Part shown: positions 28,732 through 38,167 of the stretch, in pieces
How the letters are laid out: every line of letters begins with the position of its first letter
How positions within the stretch are numbered: position 1 is the stretch's first letter
Source: DATCJA01 sp963734635
GTDB taxonomy: Bacteria; Acidobacteriota; Vicinamibacteria; Vicinamibacterales; UBA2999
Assembly: GCA_963734635.1 (NCBI GenBank)
Contig: CAVTIA010000012.1
Span: forward strand, 248,001 to 312,000
Reading direction: 5' to 3'
DNA length: 64,000 nucleotides
Made by a program: the position numbers and the translations under genes
The notes under the pieces: model-generated
Database searches by the model: none
What the model was told of the DNA's origin: nothing
The model's input: only the letters and a program-made list of their open reading frames with translations

Positions 28732-30994
28732 CTACCTCTCCTGCTCCACGTGCTCTCGCATCCCGCCAGCGAACAGGATCAGACGCCCGTCAGGCGGCCC
28801 CACGCGCGAAACACGCACGCGCGTTGCGGCCCACGCCAATGCGCCGGTGACAGGTTCGGTAAGCGGGGCCACGATCTCCATCGGATTCGCTCCGCGGCCG
28901 CTGGCGTAGCGCGTGAAAAACCGATGCCCCTGCCCTACGGGCATGGCTACGACGTCAGGCGCAATACCCGGCGTGATGACCACGGAGCCGCGTATGGCCC
29001 CCTGTGTGGACGCGACCTCGACGACATCACCTTCACCAAGCCCCAGCTTTACTGCCGTGCTCGGATTGATCTCGATCCAGCTGCTCCACATCGCCGACGT
29101 CATCGGGTCCGGCATCTCCTGCAGCCACGGCAGGTGAGCCAGCGAGCCGTCGAAGAACGTGCTCGACGGATACGGCAGGAAATGGAAGGGATATTCGCTC
29201 GCCTCGCCGTCGAACCGCGGTTCCTCATACGCTTGTGCGACAGTCGGTGCATTGACCGCCGCGGCCGACTGACGCGCCAGCGCTGCCGGAAGCGTGCCCG
29301 ACCACATCCCCTTGCCCTGTGCGTCGGTCCAGGCATCCACATCCGGTGCGGCCGGAGGAAGCGCCCCGAACGAGGCCGCGAGCATTTCTTCGAACGACTG
29401 CCATGGAAACTCGAGCGGCCGTTGCAGCCGGCGAGCGATGTCGAGCAGTACGTCCGGCGTGGCGCGCGTGTCGTACAAGGGACGCATCACGGCGGGCGCT
29501 ACGCTGACAACCGACGCCTGCGCACCGGACTCAGGCACCGCCTCGGTCCACGCTTCCAGAAACGAATGATCGGGCAGGATGAGATCCGCCATCACGCTCG
29601 TCTCGTCGAGGAAGCTGCCAAAGCTGACGATGTACGGCACCTTGTCGAGCCCGTCGCGGACGCGCCAGGCAGGAGGCGCCGTAAACACAGGATTTACTCC
29701 GTCGACGAACAGCACCTCCGCCGTGGAACCGCTGGCCAGAGCAGCACTCCATTGCGCAAGGGCAAGCGCCGGGGGAGCACCAGGCGCGGGAGCCTTTACG
29801 GCAACCGCCACGTCGAATTGCGGCGTGAACGAAATGCCCCCCTGGCGATCGATGTTGCCGACCAGCGTGTTGAGAGCATTGACGGCCAGCGCCGTGAAGA
29901 TCCCGTTGGTATGCGCGAGCGGCCGGTCCTCCCGCAATCGCCACCGCCGGACTCTCCCCGACGAAGCGGCGCGCCAAACGTGCGAGACGGACAGCTGGCA
30001 CACCAGTAATCTCTTCAACCCGTTGGGGCGAATAGGCCGCCAGCCCTTCATTCCATCCGGCCAGCAGCCGAACCGCGCTGGACGCGGGCGGAACAGGGAG
30101 AAGCTTCTCAGCCATGATGAGATGCGCCAGGCCCAGGGCAAGAACCCCTTCGGTGCCCGGCCGGACGGGCACCCACTCGTCGGCATTTGCACCGGTCTGC
30201 GACATGCGCGATTCGACTTGCACGAACGATCCGCGTATGCCGGGTCGACCGCGGCGCATCTGACCGTAGCCGACGCTTTGCGCCACCGGCGAATTCCATG
30301 TCCCGAGGAAATCAGCACCGAAACTGAGGACGTGCCGTGCGTTGGCGAGATCAAACGTTGGCAGTTGCTCGCGTCCGAAGCTCAGCGCGTTCGCACGGCG
30401 CAGCACTTCGTCACCGAACAGATCGTGCGCAACCGGCGCAGGGGCGCCGAATCGCGCCAGAAATTGACGTATCAGAACGTCGCGATGACTCGCGCCGCTG
30501 CGCGCCAGACACGCGAGCGACTTCTGATTCCCGGCCGCCTCGAGCGTATTCAGCCTCGACACAACCTCGCCGATTGCGTCGTCCCAGGAGATCGCGTCGT
30601 ATCGACCGTCGCCACGCGAACCGGAACGCTTCAGCGGCTGCGTGATTCGGTCCGGGTGGTAGGTAATCTGGATGCCGGCCTGGCCGCGCGGACACAGGCC
30701 GCCTCGATTGACCAGGTGCTCCGGCGCGCCCTCGAGTTTCTTCGCCGCGGACATCCGGACGATGCCCGCCTGACCGTCGCGGAGCACATCGGCCTCTGCA
30801 TCCATGACGCGAACGGTGAGCCCGCATCCCGCCCGGCAGAGCGGACAGACGCCCGGCTTCCATACGGCGATACCGGGGACGATGTCCTCGCCGGGCAGGA
30901 ATCGAATGATCTGGTTTTCGGGGTTGCCGCAACTGGCGAGCGCCGCGCTCGTGCCGGTGACCGCCGTGAGCTTGATGAACGAGCGACGATCCAT
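28732..30994 (-). CDS. actB: ACIII molybdopterin-fold subunit ActB1, single-base frameshift
   Basis: From the ATG at 30994 the protein starts MDRRSFIKLTAVTGTSAALA, a Tat signal (RRSFIKL). It continues through CPLCRAGCGLTV, GGLCPRGQAGIQITYHPDR and YDAISWDDAIGEVVSRLN, the molybdopterin-oxidoreductase fold. Near 29911-29930 the frame breaks at AVAIAGGPAA. The rest (AHTNGIFTALAVNALNTLVG to the end at 28732) is one base out of frame. The span is 3n+1 (2263 bp), so one extra base restores a protein of about 754 residues. ActB1 is a cofactor-free relative of formate dehydrogenase that carries the FeS subunit. An assembly error and a true mutation are both possible. Confidence 0.85.
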
Positions 30995-31012
30995 TAGACA
31001 GCACCACGACCC

Positions 31013-31089
31013 GCAAAATGCAAAATGCAAAATGCAAACAACGCGCTAAACGTCCTCGTTTGAATTTTGAATTTTGAATCTTGCATTTG
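31013..31089 (-). repeat. GCAAAAT and TTTGAAT word repeats between actA and actB
   Basis: GCAAAAT occurs three times in tandem at 31013-31033. TTTGAATTTTGAATTTTGAA at 31060-31079 and TTGCATTTGC at 31081-31090 follow. TTGC/GCAA words can pair across the gap. The actA TAG stop lies at the edge of the repeat. Confidence 0.8.
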
Positions 31090-31735
31090 CTAGAAGTGAC
31101 ACGTCAGGCAATCAATCGACGCCTTCCGTTCGTTATGGCAATTTACGCAGAAGCCCATCGTGTGCTCGACGTTCCGCTGCGCCACGGTCTGTTCTGCGAC
31201 GTTCCCGTGACAGGTCGAGCATTCGACCTTCGCTCGGATGTGCGGCGCATGATTGAACTTGACGTGATCTTCGTTGGCGAACCCGTAGACGCGTTGCCAC
31301 GCCAGGTCGATGCCCTTGTCTCGCATCGCCGCCATCTGCTGGATGCGAGGCCTATCGGTCGCAATGGCATCGTGGCAGATCATGCAGGTCCTGAGGCCCG
31401 GAATGCCCGCCACCGGTCCCTTGTCCACCCCTTCGTGGCAGAACTCGCACATGACGCCCTTGCCGACGTGCGTGTTGTGCGGGAACTCGATCGGCTGTTG
31501 CGCGTCGGGCCGCCGATTCAGAAAGTCATTGACGGCCGCGCCGAATGTGGGACGTGCGGTTGTAAACACGCCGGTGGGCTGGCCGGGAAGCGGTGGCAGC
31601 TCTTTCGTCGTCGCTGACGTGGGCGACGTTCGACTGCACGTACCGACACGCCACGCCGGTCGCCAGCGCAGCGACGCACACCGCCACAAGCACGATGAAA
31701 CGCGTGGGGACGCGCAGGAGGACTCTCCGACTCAG
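31090..31735 (-). CDS. actA: ACIII pentaheme cytochrome c ActA, frameshift and probable CTG start
   Basis: Five heme sites are visible in order: CEFCH, CMICH, CSTCH, CVNCH and CLTCH. The membrane anchor (FIVLVAVCVAALATGVACRY) is one base out of frame with the heme domain. The break lies near 31603-31612, and the span 31735-31090 is 3n+1. In the anchor frame no ATG, GTG or TTG precedes the helix. The best start is CTG at 31735, giving SRRVLLRVPTRF; it overlaps the preceding TGA stop as CTGA. ActA transfers electrons from the FeS chain to soluble cytochrome. The assignment rests on the five CxxCH motifs and the neighbours. Confidence 0.82.
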
Positions 31736-32143
31736 CGTCCGCGGGTCTTCGGTCCGAGGCTGCGCAGATAAGTTGACGATGTGCCAGACGTCCTGGTCCG
31801 GCATCTTCCCCTTGAACCCCACCATCTTGGAGTTGGGACCCGCGCCATTGACGATCACGGTGAAGATTTCCCCGTCGGACGATCCGTGAACCCACGTGGC
31901 GTCGGTCAGGTCCGGAGGGTTGGAGTCTTTCGGCGCGAGAGGGCCGTTCCCTTTCGCGTCGGCATTGTGGCAGAAGGCACAGTATTTCTTGAACGCGGCT
32001 GCACCCGCAGTGATGGAAGCCGGCGTCGACGAGACCGGGTTCTTGAGCGCTCGAGCAGCGGCATTGCCGCCAGGGGTCTGAGCGTAAGCTGTGAATGCGA
32101 ACAGCACCACAGCAACCGCGATGAATCCGTTGATAGATTGCAT
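31732..32143 (-). CDS. ACIII monoheme cytochrome c (ActE-like), single-base frameshift
   Basis: The protein starts MQSINGFIAVAVVLFAFTAYAQ, a signal peptide. It has one heme site CAFCH, the downstream GPLAPKDSNPPDLTD and a Met ligand region GFKGKMPDQDVWHIVN. Near 31767-31774 the frame breaks; skipping one base yields YLRSLGPKTRGR and a stop at 31732, the normal end of this cytochrome class. The unbroken reading would fuse it to the ActA anchor. It is the first gene of the act operon, unlike the common order where the monoheme cytochrome follows actD. Confidence 0.82.
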
Positions 32144-32283
32144 GGGTATGTTCGATTCTTGCATATGGCGTACCGGTCGACGCAATCGCGTGGCCGACTG
32201 CAGTGACCGGGGTCCAGCTGCTGGTATTCGAGGAAGGATGGGGCCTGATTTTCGAGTTTTGGTCCCGACTTACGAAACCCTGG

Positions 32284-33114
32284 TTAATGTGTCATCGCAT
32301 ACAGCATGACGTCGATGCCGAGAGCATATCCATCAGGAGAGAACTGGTAGAAGAATCCGGGGTCCTCACCTTCGCGTTCCCACGAATCGGCGACATCGGT
32401 GTTGTGCGTCATCAGCACCATGATGCGCCCGTGGTCGTCTCGAATCGCACGCAGATGTACCTCAGCGCTGTCGGATCCGCGTTCAGAAGTGGTCTGTCCC
32501 CCGACGCCTCGCCAGAACTGGATGTTTGTGATCTGCGGAACCTTCACGACCTCGAACATGCTTCGCAGCATCGGATCGTCGAGCGGCACTTCCTCGATGG
32601 GATAATCGGACGGCGGAAGAACCTTGGCGATTTCCGTTGACCATTGCCGCCACGCGAGCGTGCCCCAGAAGTCGTCAACCCAGAGAAAGCCGCCCTTCAA
32701 CAAGTAGGTGCGCAACCGCTCGGTTTCGCCGGGACCGAATCCGAGTGATCCGACGTCGGACGCCATCGTCATCGGACAATTGAACAGCGCATCGTCGGTC
32801 AGCCGCACCACGAAGTGATTCGGCTGGCCTTCCGCACTGCGGCTGACCCGCGTCTTCGTGAGCTCTGACAATCGCGTCGTCAGGTTGATTTCAGCAAACG
32901 GGTAGTCCGTCTGCCATCCGATGCCCATCGGCTCTACGCGCACGCTTCGGTACGCGAGGCGGCACACCACGAAACCCGCATCTGGCATGCGCGGTGGGGC
33001 GTATCTGGCGGCGAGGCTTCCTTCGCGAAACCTGTAGCCCTGCGCATAGGCGGCTACTGCCGCCAGCGCTAACACAGCGCCCATCAGCAGAACGAGGGAG
33101 GGCCCCCGTCTCAT
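32284..33114 (-). CDS. DUF4159 domain protein, exported
   Basis: The 276-residue protein starts MRRGPSLVLLMGAVLALAAVAAYAQ (signal peptide; ATG at 33114). The body shows WQTDYPFAEINLTTRLSELT, LRTYLLKGGFLWVDDFWG and MVLMTHNTDVADSWEREGED, the DUF4159 family, whose function is unknown. It resembles a glutamine-amidotransferase-like fold used near von Willebrand domain clusters, but that is family lore rather than shown here. It lies 140 bp upstream of the act operon in the same direction. A paralogue lies at 60306-61109. Confidence 0.88.
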   Translation of the reverse strand: MRRGPSLVLLMGAVLALAAVAAYAQGYRFREGSLAARYAPPRMPDAGFVVCRLAYRSVRVEPMGIGWQTDYPFAEINLTTRLSELTKTRVSRSAEGQPNHFVVRLTDDALFNCPMTMASDVGSLGFGPGETERLRTYLLKGGFLWVDDFWGTLAWRQWSTEIAKVLPPSDYPIEEVPLDDPMLRSMFEVVKVPQITNIQFWRGVGGQTTSERGSDSAEVHLRAIRDDHGRIMVLMTHNTDVADSWEREGEDPGFFYQFSPDGYALGIDVMLYAMTH

Positions 33115-33194
33115 ACAACGAGTGTACCGCAGGCGCGCGATCCCGGCTGGCGGTGTCATGGATTCCCGCGGGAGCAACGGTATAGCATTTCGCC

Positions 33195-34404
33195 GTGGAT
33201 CATTCCAGAGAACTCGCTCGCCCCCTCGAAGGAATCACCGTTTTGGATCTCAGCCGGGTGCTTTCCGGACCGTATTGCACCATGCAGCTCGCGGACATGG
33301 GCGCCCGAGTCATCAAGATCGAGCGGCCGGGGCTTGGCGACGATACGCGGGCGTGGGGTCCCCCGTTTGTAAACGGCGAAAGTGCGTATTTCCTGAGCAT
33401 CAATCGAAACAAGGAAAGCCTCACGCTGAACTTCAAGCACCCTGAGGGCCGACGACTGCTGGACGAGCTGATTGCGCGCGCAGACATTCTCGTCGAGAAC
33501 TTTCGACCGGGTACGCTCGACGAGATGGGGCTCGGATACGAGGCGCTGCACGCCAAGCACCCCCGGCTGATCTACACGTCAATCTCGGGCTTCGGCCACA
33601 GCGGTCCGCTACGCGAGCGCGCGGGATACGACGCCGTCCTGCAGGGCGAGGCGGGCATCATGAGCCTCACGGGACCTCCGGATGCCTGCGGATACAAGGT
33701 TGGGAGTTGCAATCGCCGACCTTGCCGCCGGACTGTTCGCGGCACAAGGCACTTTGCTGGCTCTGTACGCGCGCGAGCGAACCGGCCGCGGGCAGCATGT
33801 CGATATCGCAATGCTCGACTCGGTCGCCGCATTGCTGACCTATCAGGCAGGCATCTATTTCGTGACCGGGACGCCACCGGAACGGCACGGCAACGCACAC
33901 CCGACCGTCGCTCCGTACGAAACGTTTCAGGCGGCTGATGGTGAAGTGGTGCTGGCGGCGGGAAACGACGAGCTCTGGCGAAAATTCTGTCGCGTCGCCG
34001 GTCTCGACGCCTTCGCGGCTGATCCTCGCTTTGCGACGAACCGCGACCGCGTTCGCAACTACGGAGCGCTGCGCCCAATCGTCGCCGAGGCGTTTTTAAA
34101 GCACACCCGATCGCAGTGGCTCGAAATGCTGAACGATGCGGGAATCCCGGCGGGGCCGGTTCGGAACCTCCAGGAAGTCCTGACGGACGAGCAGCTCCTG
34201 GCGCGCGAAATGGTGCATGTGCTGCAGCATTCAAGCGCAGGACCGGTGCAGGTGCTTGGGGTCCCCGTGAAATTGTCTGCAACGCCCGGTGCCGTACGTC
34301 GCCCGCCACCGGCGCTGGGGGAACACACCGAAGAAATCCTGACCGGAGACTTGGGGCTTGCCACATCGCAGCTCACCGACATGCGTGCGGCAGGGGTTAT
34401 CTGA
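33195..34404 (+). CDS. CaiB/BaiF-type (family III) CoA transferase, single-base frameshift
   Basis: From the GTG at 33195 the protein reads LEGITVLDLSRVLSGPYCTM, VIKIERPGLGDDTRAWGPPF, NRNKESLTLNFKHPEGR and ISGFGHSGPL. This is the family III transferase that moves CoA between carboxylic acids. Near 33702-33706 the frame breaks (GYKVG) and continues one base later as VAIADLAAGLFAAQGTLLAL through TVAPYETFQAADGEVVLAAG to 34404. The span is 3n+1, giving about 403 residues, the normal length. It converges with a malonyl-CoA-synthetase-like ligase, suggesting acyl-CoA activation. Confidence 0.85.
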
Positions 34405-34405
34405 C

Positions 34406-34486
34406 CACGGAACCCGAACTGAAACCTGTGAACCGGGACCTGAGAACCTTGAACCGGAACCAGAGCACCCGTGCAGCCGGTGAACC
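34406..34486. repeat. GAACC-word repeat between convergent genes
   Basis: The gap between the CoA transferase and the ligase repeats GAACC/GGACC words (GAACCCGAACTGAAACCTG, GAACCGGGACC, GAACCTTGAACCGGAACC). It contains no gene. It may act as a two-way end of transcription, but only repetition is seen. Confidence 0.7.
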
Positions 34487-34489
34487 TGT

Positions 34490-35950
34490 CTATCCCGGGA
34501 ACAAGGCGGCTACTTCAGGTTTGATGACCTTGCCGACGGCGTTGCGCGGCAGCGCGTCGACCGTGCGCATCGCTCGCGGTAACTTGTACGGCGCCAGACG
34601 ATCCTTGGCCCACTGCTGCAGTTCCTGAAGCGACAACGCGGCGCTCGGACGCAGCTCGATCGCCGCCGCCACGCGTTCGCCCCACTCCTCGTCGGCTACA
34701 CCAACCACTGCACATTCGGCGACCGCTGGATGCGATCGCAGCACGTCTTCGATTTCAAGCGCCGACACCTTGAAGCCGCCGGTCTTGATGATGTCGACAG
34801 TGGTGCGGCCGAGCAGACGATACGCGCCGTTCTCCCTCACTGCCATGTCGCCCGTACGGAACCAGCCTTCCCGAAATGCCGCTGCCGTGTCGGCAGCACG
34901 ACCCCAGTACTCGAGAAACACCAGGGAACCGCGAACTTCGATCTCGCCCGGCGCGCCCTCCCCCACCGGCCGACCAGACTCGTCAACGAGCTGCACCTCG
35001 ACGCCAGGCATCGGATTTCCGACAAACCCCGGACGCCGCTCACCGTGCAGCGGATTCGACAGGATCATGCCGGTCTCGGTCATTCCGTAACGTTCGAGCA
35101 GAGTGTGTCGAGTTATCTCGCGCCACCGGGTAAGCGTCTGGACAGGCAGGGCGGCCGACCCGCACATCATCAACCGGGCTCGTCTGGCGCCAGCCGACCA
35201 CGCCTCTTGCACATCGGCGCTGGCGGCATCCCAGGCGGCAATCAGTCGGTGGTAGATCGTCGGCACGGCGGTAAACACCGTGATCTCGCCCGACCGGAAC
35301 CGTTCCCATACGGTCAGCGCGTCGAATGCGGGCAGGATCTCGCACGTTGCGCATACTGCGAAGGCGGACAGCAGTCCGTTCATGATCCCGTGGGCATGGT
35401 GCAGCGGAAGCGTCAACAGCATGCGATCAGTTGAACGCCACTCCCAGGCTTCGACCATGGCGGCGACTTCCGCTCCGACGATGGCGTGCGTAGTGACCAC
35501 GCCTTTCGGGCGGCCCGTCGTGCCGCTGGTGTAGACGATCATGGCGCGTCGCTGGGCGCCGATGTGCGGCAATTGTTCTCGCGGTTGGGCGCTCAGCGCG
35601 TCGGCCACTGCAAGGAATCGGCTGCCGCAATTCTCCGCAATGGGCGCCAGAACGCCTGACGCAGCACGACTGCTGATCACAGCCTTCGCGCCGGCGTCGC
35701 GGATGACGTACTCGAGTTCCGGCGCCGGATGGGAAACAGCGAGTGGTACGGCGATGCCGCCAGCTCGCCAGATCCCACGCTGTACGGCTGCGTACTCGAG
35801 ACCGGGCGGAATCAGGAACGCGACGCGTGTCTCCGCCAGGTCTTCAGCACCACCGAGCAACGCACCGACGACGGAACGCGACGCTCGGTCGAGGTCTGCG
35901 TAGGTATAATTGTGGCCTTCGACGACCACGGCAACGCGATCTTGATTCAT
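34490..35950 (-). CDS. AMP-forming acyl-CoA synthetase, malonyl-CoA-synthetase-like
   Basis: The 486-residue enzyme has the adenylation motif VYTSGTTGRPKGV, LLTLPLHHAHGIMNGLLSAF, LLERYGMTETGM, GWFRTGDMAV and the C-terminal KTGGFKVSALEIEDVL with catalytic Lys in LPRNAVGKV. The pattern and length are closest to malonyl-CoA synthetase (MatB); other short acyl-CoA ligases are possible. I use the ATG at 35950 (MNQDRVAVVV). A longer reading would add a peptide encoded only by GGGATCC repeats. It is convergent with the CoA transferase and divergent from the peroxiredoxin. Confidence 0.88.
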   Translation of the reverse strand: MNQDRVAVVVEGHNYTYADLDRASRSVVGALLGGAEDLAETRVAFLIPPGLEYAAVQRGIWRAGGIAVPLAVSHPAPELEYVIRDAGAKAVISSRAASGVLAPIAENCGSRFLAVADALSAQPREQLPHIGAQRRAMIVYTSGTTGRPKGVVTTHAIVGAEVAAMVEAWEWRSTDRMLLTLPLHHAHGIMNGLLSAFAVCATCEILPAFDALTVWERFRSGEITVFTAVPTIYHRLIAAWDAASADVQEAWSAGARRARLMMCGSAALPVQTLTRWREITRHTLLERYGMTETGMILSNPLHGERRPGFVGNPMPGVEVQLVDESGRPVGEGAPGEIEVRGSLVFLEYWGRAADTAAAFREGWFRTGDMAVRENGAYRLLGRTTVDIIKTGGFKVSALEIEDVLRSHPAVAECAVVGVADEEWGERVAAAIELRPSAALSLQELQQWAKDRLAPYKLPRAMRTVDALPRNAVGKVIKPEVAALFPG

Positions 35951-35961
35951 ACTTGCAAACC

Positions 35962-36047
35962 GGGGATCGGGGATCTGGGATCCGGGATCAGGGATCCGGG
36001 ATCCGGGATCAGAAACCACTAACCACTAACCACCAACCACTAACCAG
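35962..36047. repeat. GGGATCC and AACCACT tandem words in a divergent promoter gap
   Basis: Bases 35962-36012 repeat GGGATC/GGGATCCGGGATC words, themselves palindromic. Bases 36013-36047 repeat AACCACT/AACCACC. They make up nearly all of the 99 bp between two divergent genes, so any promoters overlap or lie within the repeats. Confidence 0.85.
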
Positions 36048-36049
36048 CT

Positions 36050-36512
36050 ATGCCGTCTCATTGAACCAGGTAAGAAAGCGCCAGCCTTCTCCTTGAAGGA
36101 CCAACACGGCAACACACATCGCCTCACCGATTATCAGGGGCGACATGTGATTTTGTATTTCTACCCCAAGGACGACACGCCTGGCTGCACGCAGGAGTCA
36201 TGCGACTTCCAGGCGGCACTGCCGCAGCTGAAACGACGCGATGCGGTCGTCCTCGGCGTCAGCATTCTCGACGAAGCGAGCAAGTCCAGGTTCGCCACCA
36301 AGCACGGCCTGACGTTCCCACTCCTGGCCGACGCCAACCACGAAGTCGCCGAGAAGTACGGAGTCTGGCAGCAGAAATCGCGCTATGGACGTTCGTACAT
36401 GGGGATCGTACGGACTACGTATCTGATTGGACCCGATGGCAAGGTCGTCGAGCGCTGGGACAACGTGAAGGTGGACGGGCACGCTGATACGGTGGCGGCT
36501 GCGATATCGTGA
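36050..36512 (+). CDS. bcp: Peroxiredoxin, BCP/PrxQ type, frameshift after start
   Basis: The body reads IEPGKKAPAFSLKDQHGNTH, VILYFYPKDDTPGCTQESCDF with the peroxidatic Cys (TPGCTQ) and the resolving Cys five residues on (ESC). It ends FPLLADANHEVAEKYGVWQQ. The only sensible start, ATG at 36050 (MP), is one base out of frame. Skipping a T near 36056 gives MPLIEPGKKAPAF, the usual family start; the span is 3n+1. It reduces peroxides using thioredoxin. Confidence 0.86.
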
Positions 36513-36529
36513 GCGCGGCGTGAGATCGT

Positions 36530-37070
36530 CTACCCCTGTGTCTCTGTGTCTCTGTTGCCTGTCGTCGTAAGAAGGCCGTCATAGACGGCCAGATCGATCG
36601 CCGAAAAACAGCAGAAGACGACGTCGTCGATCGGCGCACCGCCGGAAATGACCGTCGCGCACACTGGAGATCGCAACGACCGCTGCCAGCTCGATCGGAT
36701 AGCCGTACACGCCGGTGCTGATCGACGGAAAGGCGATCGACCGCAGCTTGTGGGCGATGGCCACCTCGAGAGAGCGCTCGTAGCACGAAGCCAGCAGCGC
36801 GGGCTCCCCGTCATTCCCGCCACGCCACACGGGACCAACCGTATGAATCACGAAGCGCGCCGGCAGGCGGTACCCTCGTGTGAGCTTGGCGTCACCTGTG
36901 TCGCAACCACCAAGCCTGCGGCACTCTTCGAGCAGTTCAGGTCCCGCGGCCCGGTGAATCGCCCCGTCGACACCCCCTCCGCCCAGGAGCGACGTATTAG
37001 CCGCGTTCACAATCGCGTCAACCGCGACCGTGGTGATGTCTGCCCGGATGGCTCGAATGGGCACGCGCAC
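36530..37070 (-). CDS. Macrodomain (ADP-ribose hydrolase-like) protein, single-base frameshift
   Basis: The protein reads ITTVAVDAIVNAANTSLLGGGGVDGAIHRAAG (split here by my reading, NAANxxLLGGGGVDGAIH is the hallmark), HTVGPVWRGG and SISTGVYGYPIELAA. Macrodomains of this class remove ADP-ribose or bind O-acetyl-ADP-ribose. The frame breaks near 36652-36668; the correct ending continues TVISGGAPIDDVVFCCFSA. The last residues (RDTETQG) are encoded by the GAGACACAG repeat and the stop is at 36530. The span is 3n+1. It ends the five-gene operon that starts at 39986. Confidence 0.85.
36536..36559 (-). repeat. GAGACACAG-word repeat, copy 1
   Basis: On the minus strand the words ACAGAGACACAGAGACACAG run through the end of the macrodomain gene and encode its last residues. 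Related copies lie at 49451, 50484 and 61164. Confidence 0.85.
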
Positions 37071-37072
37071 CG

Positions 37073-38167
37073 CTACTTCTGCAGGATCGCGGCGCGGTCT
37101 TCCGTTGTGAACATGATCACCGCATCGCCGTTCTCGCCGATGTAGCCGCGACTCATGCCGGTCGTGTTGAACGACATGACGACTCGACCCAACCGATCCA
37201 GACCGATGACGCCGCCATCTCCCCCTGCGGGCTTCAGCACATTCTGGACGACCTCGTCTGCGGCCTGTTGGGCACTCGTGCCGCGATACTCCACGCGTGC
37301 GCAGATGTCGTGGGCGACCGAAAACCGGATGAAGTACTCGCCGATTCCTGTCGACGAAATGGCACAGCTCTCGTTGCTCGCGTACGTGCCCGCGCCGATA
37401 ATCGGCGAGTCGCCGACGCGGCCGAACCGTTTGTTGGTCACACCGCCAGTGGACGTAGCCGCGGCGAGATTGCCTGCCTTGTCGAGCGCAACGGCGCCGA
37501 CTGTCCCGAAGTAGGCGCCCTGGTGTAGTTCGTCACGCGGACGCAGAAGCGCCCCCTGCTTGGCCCTCTCCTCCTCGAGGGCGCGCTGAAGCTGCTGCCA
37601 TCGAAGGTCCGTGCGGAAATAGCTCTCAGGGACAAACTCAATGCCGCCGCGTTCCTTCGCGAACGCCTCGGCGCCATCGCCCACCATCAGGACGTGCGGC
37701 GACTGTTCCATGACCAGCCTCGCGAGCCGGATGGGGTTCTTGACGCGCTTCACTCCGGCGATCGCCCCGGCCATTCGAGTGCGCCCGTCCATGATTGCCG
37801 CATCCAGTTCGTTTGTGCCTTCGTGCGTGAACACGGCACCTTTCCCGGCATTGAACTGCGGCGAGTCTTCGAGGACGACCACAGCCGCTTCCACGGCGTC
37901 GAGGCTGGAACCGCCGGCAGAAAGAATGTGATGGCCCGCAGCCAGCGCCATTGCCATCGTGGTGCGCATCTCTTGTGCCCTGTCGCTGATGGACTCGAGG
38001 GTGAAGTTGCCCGCCCCGCCGTGGATCGCCATGCCCCATCTCGGACGATCCTCGGTGGTGGGCGACGGGGTTCCTGTCGAGCACGCCGAAGCGGCTGCCA
38101 TAGTCATCATCAGCAAGAGTAATGGGTAAATGGGACGGTGGCCCGCCTGGGTGACGGCTTCCGTCAC
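37073..38167 (-). CDS. Isoaspartyl peptidase / type III asparaginase, exported lipoprotein
   Basis: The 364-residue Ntn hydrolase starts with a lipoprotein-like signal (LLLLMMTMAAASACS). It has WGMAIHGGAGNFTLES, SSLDAVEAAVVVLEDSPQFNAGKGA (in parts) and the catalytic segment GTVGAVALDKAGNLAAATST, where autocleavage before Thr (about residue 221) makes the nucleophile. GRVGDSPIIGAGTYA and STTGxG-like STGIGEYFIR complete the family. It hydrolyses isoaspartyl dipeptides or asparagine outside the cytoplasm. It overlaps the cyclase stop by four bases. Confidence 0.92.
   Translation of the reverse strand: MTEAVTQAGHRPIYPLLLLMMTMAAASACSTGTPSPTTEDRPRWGMAIHGGAGNFTLESISDRAQEMRTTMAMALAAGHHILSAGGSSLDAVEAAVVVLEDSPQFNAGKGAVFTHEGTNELDAAIMDGRTRMAGAIAGVKRVKNPIRLARLVMEQSPHVLMVGDGAEAFAKERGGIEFVPESYFRTDLRWQQLQRALEEERAKQGALLRPRDELHQGAYFGTVGAVALDKAGNLAAATSTGGVTNKRFGRVGDSPIIGAGTYASNESCAISSTGIGEYFIRFSVAHDICARVEYRGTSAQQAADEVVQNVLKPAGGDGGVIGLDRLGRVVMSFNTTGMSRGYIGENGDAVIMFTTEDRAAILQK

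Noticed and set aside
31526..32185. A fusion of monoheme cytochrome c to a C-terminal membrane anchor
   Set aside because: The unbroken frame does read through, but skipping one base restores the normal cytochrome ending and the anchor then belongs to ActA. The fusion is best explained by the frameshift.
35951..36019. N-terminal extension of the acyl-CoA synthetase
   Set aside because: It is encoded by GGGATCC repeats (DPGSRIPDPG) and is absent from the family.
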